A stretch of 7,312 nt of DNA from an uncultured Ignavibacteriota bacterium (GTDB lineage Bacteria; Bacteroidota; Ignavibacteria; Tepidaquicellales; Tepidaquicellaceae), in assembly GCA_903901375.1 (NCBI GenBank), contig CAIUQV010000356.1, forward strand, positions 1-7,312. The letters are read 5' to 3'. Under the pieces are notes generated by a model. It made no database searches, was not told the DNA's origin, and saw only the letters and a program-made list of their open reading frames with translations. The translations under genes were made by a program, and so were the position numbers. The first letter of the stretch is position 1. Each line of letters opens with the position of its first letter. Shown piece after piece: positions 1-4,689 of the stretch.

Positions 1-363
1 GAAAAAAGTAATGCAAACTGGGCGGGTATTAAAGACAAAAATATTGATAATTTGTGCTTGCAGTATAACAATTCATACAATGTTAATGAGCGGACGGAAA
101 TTCTGAGGAAAATTGATAGCTTGCTATGTAATTATTACGGCTATATTTTCACTTGGTATGGTCCTTATTACCGCATCGTATTCCATAATAAATTTGGATT
201 TCCGGAAAGTATTTTAGGTAAATACTCCGGACTGGAATCTTTGCTTACTATTTGGTATCAGGATCCTAATAAAACAAAAGAATATCAGGAAGCTTTAAAA
301 GATAATAATATATTTCTTAAGCGGGATGAAATAGATAATAAGTATTGGGACAACCTCAGATAA
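1..363 (+). CDS. ABC transporter substrate-binding protein, family 5 (YejA-like), C-terminal fragment
   Basis: The frame is open from the first base, so this is the last 120 residues of a longer gene and the TTG at 52 is not its true start. Family 5 solute-binding proteins (SBP_bac_5) are periplasmic or lipid-anchored receptors that deliver peptides, nickel or microcin C-like compounds to an ABC importer. The fragment shows the family's C-terminal pattern in order: NANWAGIKDKNIDNL (the 'gikdpeiDaLi' stretch), a helix with R...ID.LL, then YIFTWYGPYYRIVFHNKFG and a final IWYQDP segment. The 'WY.P..R...NKFG.P' block is most like the YejA/microcin C subgroup, but the substrate cannot be told from this part. 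The gene ends 15 bases before the stop of a possible convergent gene remnant. A full-length protein would be about 500-600 residues. Confidence 0.8.
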   Translation, partial: EKSNANWAGIKDKNIDNLCLQYNNSYNVNERTEILRKIDSLLCNYYGYIFTWYGPYYRIVFHNKFGFPESILGKYSGLESLLTIWYQDPNKTKEYQEALKDNNIFLKRDEIDNKYWDNLR

Positions 364-390
364 AAACTGTGAATCGCATTAAATCACAGT
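362..390 (-). terminator. Small minus-strand intrinsic terminator candidate
   Basis: On the minus strand ACTGTGA (390-384) pairs perfectly with TCACAGT (372-366) around an 11-base loop, and a run of five T follows. It would end transcription entering from the right, which fits the decayed minus-strand reading frame stopping at 379. There is no T-run on the plus strand, so it is not an obvious terminator for the transporter gene. The stem is only 7 bp, hence moderate confidence. Confidence 0.4.
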
Positions 391-653
391 GCGAAATTGG
401 ATATTTGAATATGCAATTATTGTTGCTTTGTCTTTTAAAATCTTCATCATTTCAAATAAATCATCTTTCGTGTTTCAGAAAATTGCTACAAACCTATTGT
501 AATCGCAAAAAAGCATCGGTCTGCAAAGCCCGCATATCCTCTTTTGATAAGTATTAGACCTCCTTCAGACATAATAACATATTTATTAAATCTAACTGGG
601 TTAATTGTAAATACTGTATGAATAAAAAGACTATGAGATAATAAAGGAAATTT
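379..653 (-). pseudogene. Possible decayed minus-strand gene, unknown product
   Basis: No product is recognised. On the minus strand a frame open from 653 reads through FNKYVIMSEGGLILIKRGY and ADRCFFAIT, then hits TAG at 486-488. The neighbouring frame entered near 495 continues as RFVAIF, a TGA at 475-477, then NTKDDLFEMMKILKDKA, TIIAYSNIQFRTV and a TAA at 379-381. Read together they give about 90 residues of mixed strand and helix that look like ordinary protein, broken by one frameshift and one in-frame stop. A minus-strand terminator-like hairpin at exactly this end, and the convergent arrangement with the transporter gene, support a former gene. There is no recognised start or ribosome binding site, and another short hydrophobic frame (670-554) overlaps the upstream part. 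Chance open frames in AT-rich DNA remain a real alternative. Confidence 0.33.
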
Positions 654-656
654 CTA

Positions 657-767
657 TACTGTGAAAACATTTTCTAAGGATAATTTGGAAATGAGTTGCA
701 AGTTTTAATAATTTAAATTAATTTGCACCAACGTAATTCAGTTCTTTAATAATTATTTGTATCAAGA
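657..767. other. AT-rich stretch without recognisable gene
   Basis: I see no credible coding frame here. It probably holds the promoter for the leader and the met operon. A weak sigma-70-like pair is TTGCAC (723-728) and TTTAAT (745-750), 16 bases apart, but the first hexamer is poor and other AT-rich placements are equally possible. The promoter must lie upstream of the aptamer, because the upstream terminator ends only five bases before it. Confidence 0.3.
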
Positions 768-864
768 GTTTTTTCTGATAAGAAAAACGACAACCGAGCC
801 TTCCAGGACCACGGTGCCTTACATAGATACGCAGGTTTTTAACCTGAAAAATCTTGGATAAGAG
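768..864 (+). ncRNA. Unassigned structured leader or small RNA upstream of a terminator
   Basis: This non-coding stretch has several potential helices: TTTTTCT (770-776) with AGAAAAA (781-787) around GATA; ACCG (793-796) with CGGT (812-815); CCAGGA (803-808) with TCTTGG (852-857); and CAGGTT (832-837) with AACCTG (841-846) around a TTT loop. The sequence GATAAGAnAAAC occurs twice (777-788 and 857-868). The stretch is richer in GC than the bases to its left and runs straight into the terminator at 865-915. Together this suggests either a separate small RNA or a first attenuator in the met leader. It matches no riboswitch class I know: some bases recall the TPP element (AACCTGA, TGGATAA), but the essential CTGAGA is absent. 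Confidence 0.35.
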
Positions 865-915
865 AAACCACACTTTTCAGAATAAATTCTTTTTAAATGA
901 AATGTGTGGTTTTTT
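865..915 (+). terminator. Intrinsic terminator upstream of the SAM-II riboswitch
   Basis: AAACCACAC (865-873) pairs with GTGTGGTTT (904-912), and after a single T-T mismatch TTTCA (875-879) pairs with TGAAA (898-902), giving about 14 bp around an 18-base AT-rich loop. A T-run covers 910-915. It ends just before the aptamer starts, so transcripts reaching the met operon must read through it unless a promoter overlaps it. Confidence 0.75.
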
Positions 916-920
916 CATTT

Positions 921-972
921 GTACGTGGAGATTTGCGCCATATTGCGCCACGTTAAAAACGCTAAAAAGGTT
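921..972 (+). promoter_or_regulatory. SAM-II riboswitch aptamer
   Basis: SAM-II is an H-type pseudoknot that binds S-adenosylmethionine and lowers expression of methionine synthesis genes. P1 is ACGTGG (923-928) with CCACGT (948-953). The L1 segment follows with GATTTG, then CC (938-939) and TATTGCG (941-947). The conserved 3' block GCTAAAAAGG (961-970) closes the pseudoknot: GCG (945-947) pairs with CGC (960-962), and GCC (937-939) with GGT (969-971). The layout and the signature blocks 'GATTTG..CC.TATTGC..CCACGTTAAA' and 'GCTAAAAAGG' agree with the known class. It stands directly before metY-metX, the expected type of target. The AGG of the aptamer is about 97 bases upstream of the metY start, so it cannot be that gene's ribosome binding site. 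Control is therefore probably through the following terminator. Confidence 0.93.
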
Positions 973-973
973 G

Positions 974-1019
974 ACCCGTTACGGGGTAACATTTTAGCTT
1001 ACCCTGTAACGGGTTTTTT
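974..1019 (+). terminator. Riboswitch-linked intrinsic terminator (expression platform)
   Basis: The arms 974-989 and 999-1014 pair over 16 bp with a single G-U wobble, around a 9-base loop (CATTTTAGC), and are followed by an unbroken T-run to 1019. It begins three bases after the last conserved aptamer base and lies between the aptamer and metY. The loop contains TTTTAGC (992-998), the exact complement of GCTAAAA (961-967) in the aptamer's conserved 3' strand, so the two elements may form mutually exclusive structures. The 5' arm can also fold on itself (GTTAC 978-982 with GTAAC 986-990). Confidence 0.93.
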
Positions 1020-1066
1020 ATTTTCTAAAAATTAAATTATTAATATATAAAAGAAAGGAAACAAAA

Positions 1067-2413
1067 ATGAGTAAAGAACAATCTTTAAAATTCGAAACAA
1101 TTCAGCTTCATGGAGGGCAGATTCCGGATTCTGCAACGAATGCAAGAGCAGTACCTATTTATCAGACTTCAAGCTACGTCTTCAATGACACTAAACATGC
1201 GGCAGATTTATTCAGGTTGAAATCATCCGGTAATATATACACAAGAATAATGAATCCAACATCAGACGTATTTGAAAAAAGAATTGCTCTTCTCGAAGGC
1301 GGAATTGCTGCTTTATCAGTGGCTTCAGGACAGGCGGCACAATTTATAGCATTGAATAACATTCTTCAGGCAGGTGATAACTTTATTACAACGTCTTATC
1401 TTTATGGCGGAACATATAATCAGTTCAAAATAGCTTTTAAAAGACTGGGGGTTGAAGCAAGGTTTGCAAATGGAGATGATATTTCAAGTTTTGAAAAGTT
1501 ATATGACGAAAATACAAAAGCAATTTATATAGAAACGATCGGAAATCCGGGATTAAATATACCTGATTTTGAGATATTTTCAGCATTTGCAAAAGAACAT
1601 AAAATTCCTTTGATTGTTGATAATACATTCGGTGCTGCTGGTTATTTTTTCAAACCGCTTGAACACGGAGCAGATGTTGTTGTCGCTTCTGCTACAAAGT
1701 GGATTGGTGGTCATGGAACGAGTATAGGTGGTGTAATAATAGATGGTGGAAAGTTTGACTGGGGAAATGGTAAGTTTCCGCAATTTACAGAACCTTCTGA
1801 AGGTTATCACGGTCTAAGGTTTTGGAAAGAATTTGGTGCAGAGTCACAACACGGAAATATTGCATTCATAACTAAAGCAAGAGTTGAAGGTTTAAGAGAT
1901 TTCGGACCAGCGATAAGTCCGTTTAATTCATTCCTTTTATTACAAGGTTTAGAAACACTTTCGCTAAGAGTTGAGAGGCAGGCAGAGAATGCGCTAAAAC
2001 TTGCAAAATGGCTTGAGGCAAATGAGTTCATTGAAAAAGTTCATTATCCCGGTCTTGATAGTAGTCCTTACAACAAACTTGCAAAAAAGTATTTAAATAA
2101 TGGCTATGGCGGTGTGTTAAACTTTAACATTAAAGGAGGTAGAGAAGCAGCAGAAACATTTATAAACAATTTAAGACTTGTCAGCCATCTTGCTAATGTA
2201 GGTGATGCAAAGACCCTTGCAATTCATCCGGCATCAACTACACACGAACAATTATCCGAAGAAGAACAAAAATCTGCAGGTGTAGAATCTGCTCAAATAA
2301 GAGTTTCTGTCGGATACGAACACTTCGATGATTTAATCGCCGACTTCGGGCAAGCTTTGCTAAAATCCCAAAATACTGATTTTAAAAGAAACCTGTATTT
2401 TAATCTTATTTAA
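1067..2413 (+). CDS. metY: O-acetylhomoserine sulfhydrylase (O-acetylhomoserine aminocarboxypropyltransferase)
   Basis: This cytoplasmic PLP enzyme makes homocysteine from O-acetylhomoserine and sulfide (direct sulfhydrylation). It is a full-length Cys/Met metabolism PLP-dependent enzyme of 448 residues, close to the 425-450 usual for MetY and longer than typical MetB or MetC (about 380-400). Landmarks are YTRIMNPT (58-65, phosphate-binding loop from the neighbouring subunit), SGQAAQ (87-92), VDNTFG (184-189, Asp185 to the PLP ring nitrogen), SATKWIGGHG (208-217, Schiff-base Lys211) and RVSVG (412-416, Arg412 for the substrate carboxylate). The insertion around 226-262 (GKFDWG, FPQFTEPS, YHGL) is the MetY hallmark that MetB and MetZ lack. 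The ATG follows AAAGGAA by six bases. It is the first gene of the operon behind the SAM-II riboswitch, with metX eight bases downstream. O-acetylserine could be a side substrate. Confidence 0.96.
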   Translation: MSKEQSLKFETIQLHGGQIPDSATNARAVPIYQTSSYVFNDTKHAADLFRLKSSGNIYTRIMNPTSDVFEKRIALLEGGIAALSVASGQAAQFIALNNILQAGDNFITTSYLYGGTYNQFKIAFKRLGVEARFANGDDISSFEKLYDENTKAIYIETIGNPGLNIPDFEIFSAFAKEHKIPLIVDNTFGAAGYFFKPLEHGADVVVASATKWIGGHGTSIGGVIIDGGKFDWGNGKFPQFTEPSEGYHGLRFWKEFGAESQHGNIAFITKARVEGLRDFGPAISPFNSFLLLQGLETLSLRVERQAENALKLAKWLEANEFIEKVHYPGLDSSPYNKLAKKYLNNGYGGVLNFNIKGGREAAETFINNLRLVSHLANVGDAKTLAIHPASTTHEQLSEEEQKSAGVESAQIRVSVGYEHFDDLIADFGQALLKSQNTDFKRNLYFNLI

Positions 2414-2421
2414 AGAATATT

Positions 2422-3396
2422 ATGGGAGAATACAAATTTAAATATAAAAGAGAATTTATACTTGAATCGGGATCAGTACTACCGGAACTGGAAATTTGCT
2501 ACACTGCATTAGGAAAATTAAACAATAAAAGAGATAACGTTATATGGATTATTCATGCTTTGACCGGTAATTCCAATCCACTTCAATGGTGGGAAGGTCT
2601 TGTAGGTAAAAACAAACTTTATGATCCCGATAAATATTTCATTGTATGTACAAACAATCTTGGTTCCTGCTATGGAACTACCGGACCATTAAGCATAAAC
2701 CCGTTAACAAAGAAAAGATACGGTAAGGATTTTCCTGACGTTACAATTAGAGATATGGTAAAAGCTAATATACTTCTAAGGAAACATCTTCGGTTTAAGA
2801 AAATACATATTGTAACCGGTGGTTCACTTGGTGGACAAATTTGCCTGGAATGGGCAATTAAAGAACCTGATGTTTTCAATATTGTAATTCCTATTTCAGC
2901 TAACGCAAAACATTCAGCATGGGGAATAGCATTCAACGAAACACAAAGAATGGCAATTGACAACACCAGAAACGGTATTAAAACTGCAAGAGCCATAGCT
3001 CTTCTCTCATACAGATGTTACAGGGCTTACGAAAAAACTCAGACAGATAATGATTTCAGAATTGATGGATTTTCTGCCTCATCTTACCAGCAGTATCAGG
3101 GTGCAAAGTTTGAAACAAGATTCGACAAGCAAAGTTATTTTATATTGAGCAAAGCTATGGACAGTCATAACGTCGGTAGAAATCGGGGAAATATAGGAAA
3201 TGCACTAAACACAATAAAAGCTAAAGTACTTGTCATAGGAATCAAATCTGATATTTTATTTCCTGTACAAGAACAAAAGTTCATTACGTCTAACATAAAG
3301 AATGCCAAACTTCAACTAATAGATTCTCTTTATGGGCATGATGGATTCCTGATTGAATTTGAGAAAATTGAAAGAATAATTAATAAATTTATTTAA
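2422..3396 (+). CDS. metX: Homoserine O-acetyltransferase
   Basis: MetX moves the acetyl group of acetyl-CoA to L-homoserine, making the substrate of MetY. It is a 324-residue alpha/beta hydrolase, at the short end for the family (about 320-380). Motifs in order are HALTGN (45-50, oxyanion region), NNLGSCYGTTGP (78-89), GGSLGG (133-138) with nucleophile Ser135, SDILFP (276-281) with Asp277, and YGHDGFL (304-310) with His306, so the Ser-Asp-His triad is complete. The start codon is eight bases after the metY stop with only a weak AAAGAA before it, which suggests translation coupled to metY. Some MetX relatives use succinyl-CoA or act on serine; pairing with an acetylhomoserine-type MetY supports the acetyl-homoserine assignment, but acyl specificity cannot be proven from sequence alone. 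Confidence 0.95.
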   Translation: MGEYKFKYKREFILESGSVLPELEICYTALGKLNNKRDNVIWIIHALTGNSNPLQWWEGLVGKNKLYDPDKYFIVCTNNLGSCYGTTGPLSINPLTKKRYGKDFPDVTIRDMVKANILLRKHLRFKKIHIVTGGSLGGQICLEWAIKEPDVFNIVIPISANAKHSAWGIAFNETQRMAIDNTRNGIKTARAIALLSYRCYRAYEKTQTDNDFRIDGFSASSYQQYQGAKFETRFDKQSYFILSKAMDSHNVGRNRGNIGNALNTIKAKVLVIGIKSDILFPVQEQKFITSNIKNAKLQLIDSLYGHDGFLIEFEKIERIINKFI

Positions 3397-3419
3397 TCTA
3401 ATAATTAAGGAAAAATTAT

Positions 3420-4367
3420 ATGACTGACAATATTAAACCAAAGATAAATTTACAAACCCTAAAAACATACAAGGAAAAGAAGATCCCTGTTGCCTGGATA
3501 ACGGCATATGACTTTCCGGTTTCTTATATTGCCGAAAAATCTGGAATTGATATGATACTTGTAGGGGATTCAGGAGGAATGGTACAGCTTGGATATAAAA
3601 CAACAAATTCAGTAACGATGGATGAAATGATAACACTGGCAAAAGCGGTCCGAAAGGGTGCTCCGAATACTTTTATAATAGGAGATATGCCTCAAGGCTC
3701 ATATGAAGTTTCAGATGAGGATGCAGTGAGAAATGCACTTCGGTTTGTAAAAGAAGCAGGATGCGATGCTATTAAACTGGAAGGCGGAAAAAGAGTTTCA
3801 TCCCGTTTAAAAGCAATTAATGATTCGGGAATACTTGCGATGGGTCATCTTGGTTTAACTCCTCAGAGTGCGGGTTCGTTTGGCGGATACAGAGTGCAAT
3901 GTAAAACAATAAAAAGTTATGAACAAAACCTTGATGATGCATTAGTACTTCAGGAAGCCGGTGCATTCGCAATACTGCTCGAAGCCATGCCTCCTGAACC
4001 TGCGGGTCAGATTGCTTCACAGCTCAAAATTCCGATTTATGGTATTGGTGCAGGAAATCTTGTGGATGGTCAATTATTAATAGCTCATGATCTTTTAGGT
4101 TTTTACAATGACTTCAGACCTCATTTTGCAAAGTGTTTCATTCCGGAAGTAATAAATTCATTTTCGGAAAATATTTTTCCAATTAGCAATCTTAAAAAAT
4201 ATGGGGTTGAAGAAAGAAATGACGGGTTGCTGCATATAAGCGAACTTGCAATCAGAAAGTATGTTGAGGAAGTGAAATCAGGTTTGTTTCCGGACTTGAA
4301 TTATAATTACAATTTAAAAGAAAATGAACTGAATGAGCTAATCAATTCTAACAAATGGCTTAAGTAG
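3420..4367 (+). CDS. panB: 3-methyl-2-oxobutanoate hydroxymethyltransferase (ketopantoate hydroxymethyltransferase)
   Basis: PanB transfers a one-carbon unit from 5,10-methylene-tetrahydrofolate to 3-methyl-2-oxobutanoate, the first committed step to pantothenate and CoA. It has a TIM-barrel fold and needs a divalent metal. Metal ligands are Asp50 (LVGDS), Asp89 (IIGDMP) and Glu121 (KLEGG, with Lys119). The catalytic base is Glu189 (LLEAMP), and GHLGLTPQS (142-150), GIGAG (208-212) and HDLLG (223-227) are typical. At 315 residues it is longer than the common 260-280: about 20-25 extra residues lie between the AKCF segment (237-240) and the KYVEEVKSGLFP end helix (280-291), and a tail of about 24 follows. 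The ATG is preceded by AAGGAA. A 23-base gap to metX puts it in the same operon, hence probably under SAM control. No panC or panD is visible. Confidence 0.95.
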   Translation: MTDNIKPKINLQTLKTYKEKKIPVAWITAYDFPVSYIAEKSGIDMILVGDSGGMVQLGYKTTNSVTMDEMITLAKAVRKGAPNTFIIGDMPQGSYEVSDEDAVRNALRFVKEAGCDAIKLEGGKRVSSRLKAINDSGILAMGHLGLTPQSAGSFGGYRVQCKTIKSYEQNLDDALVLQEAGAFAILLEAMPPEPAGQIASQLKIPIYGIGAGNLVDGQLLIAHDLLGFYNDFRPHFAKCFIPEVINSFSENIFPISNLKKYGVEERNDGLLHISELAIRKYVEEVKSGLFPDLNYNYNLKENELNELINSNKWLK

Positions 4368-4381
4368 ATGTTTTCAAGAAA

Positions 4382-4414
4382 CAAAAAGCCCTGTAAAGAT
4401 TACTTTACAGGGCT
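4382..4414 (-). terminator. Terminator of the tRNA-Glu gene
   Basis: AGCCCTGTAAAG (4387-4398) and CTTTACAGGGCT (4403-4414) form a perfect 12-bp stem with a 4-base loop. On the minus strand the stem runs into TTTTT, so it is a proper terminator for the tRNA, whose 3' end is five bases away. On the plus strand no T-run follows, so for the met operon it is at best a weak 3'-end hairpin. No better plus-strand terminator is visible nearby. Confidence 0.8.
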
Positions 4415-4418
4415 CTAA

Positions 4419-4493
4419 TGGCGCTCCCAACGGGATTCGAACCCGTGTTTTCACTGTGAAAGAGTGGTGACCTAACCCCTAGTCGATGGGAGC
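4419..4493 (-). tRNA. tRNA-Glu (anticodon UUC), CCA encoded
   Basis: Read on the minus strand, the 7-bp acceptor stem is GCTCCCA (4493-4487) with TGGGAGC (4429-4423). The D-arm contains CTAGGGGTTAGG. The anticodon loop is CTTTCAC with UUC at 4460-4458, followed by a T-arm with GGTTCGAATCC. The discriminator is G (4422), and CCA is encoded (4421-4419). This decodes GAA/GAG glutamate codons. The outermost anticodon-stem pair is C-A (27-43) instead of a Watson-Crick pair, a small irregularity that should not stop folding. The gene stands alone, convergent with the met operon, with its own promoter and terminator. Confidence 0.96.
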
Positions 4494-4512
4494 GTTATTA
4501 CCACAAACGATT

Positions 4513-4541
4513 AATATAATAATTCTGGTAAACTTTTTCAA
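4513..4541 (-). promoter_or_regulatory. Sigma-70-like promoter of tRNA-Glu
   Basis: On the minus strand TTGAAA (4541-4536) and TATATT (4518-4513) are 17 bases apart, close to TTGACA and TATAAT. Transcription would start near 4506, about a dozen bases before the tRNA 5' end. Spacing and position fit well, though Bacteroidota-type sigma factors can use a different consensus. Confidence 0.6.
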
Positions 4542-4640
4542 GAGTGAAATTTGCCTTATTTACTGAAAGATTTCAGATTTTTGCCATGTTCAGATGCGTA
4601 ATTCTGAATTGTTGTTTTGTATACTACTGATTAAAAGAAT

Positions 4641-4670
4641 AAGCCCTGTAATTTATGTATTACAGGGCTT
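4641..4670 (-). terminator. Hairpin terminator of the protease gene
   Basis: AAGCCCTGTAAT (4641-4652) pairs perfectly with ATTACAGGGCTT (4659-4670) over 12 bp with a 6-base loop. It lies 20 bases after the protease stop codon. The minus-strand tail is T-rich but broken (TTATTCTTTT). The arms share AGCCCTGTAA with the hairpin at 4387-4414. Confidence 0.7.
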
Positions 4671-4689
4671 TAAATAATTGAAATACAAG

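Noticed and set aside
345..557. Plus-strand open frame of 70 codons starting with TTG
   Set aside because: It overlaps the end of the transporter gene, has no ribosome binding site, has a composition unlike a protein, and lies opposite the possible minus-strand gene remnant.
554..670. Minus-strand 38-codon hydrophobic frame (MFSQYRNFLYY...)
   Set aside because: It is short, has no ribosome binding site, and its hydrophobicity is what AT-rich DNA gives by chance. It competes with the frame used for the gene remnant.
826..850. T-arm-like hairpin CAGGTTTTTAACCTG suggesting a tRNA
   Set aside because: The loop lacks TTCRA, and no acceptor stem or anticodon arm can be built around it on either strand.
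790..870. TPP riboswitch-like bases (GGTGC, AACCTGA, TGGATAA)
   Set aside because: The invariant CTGAGA bulge and the pairing CCAGCG end of the TPP element are missing, so the resemblance is probably accidental.
914..921. TTCATTTG resembling the Bacteroidota -7 promoter element (TAnnTTTG)
   Set aside because: A start at the expected distance would cut off the 5' strand of aptamer helix P1.
1174..2031. Several minus-strand open frames inside metY
   Set aside because: They are shadows of a well-supported coding region, with no ribosome binding sites or recognisable domains.
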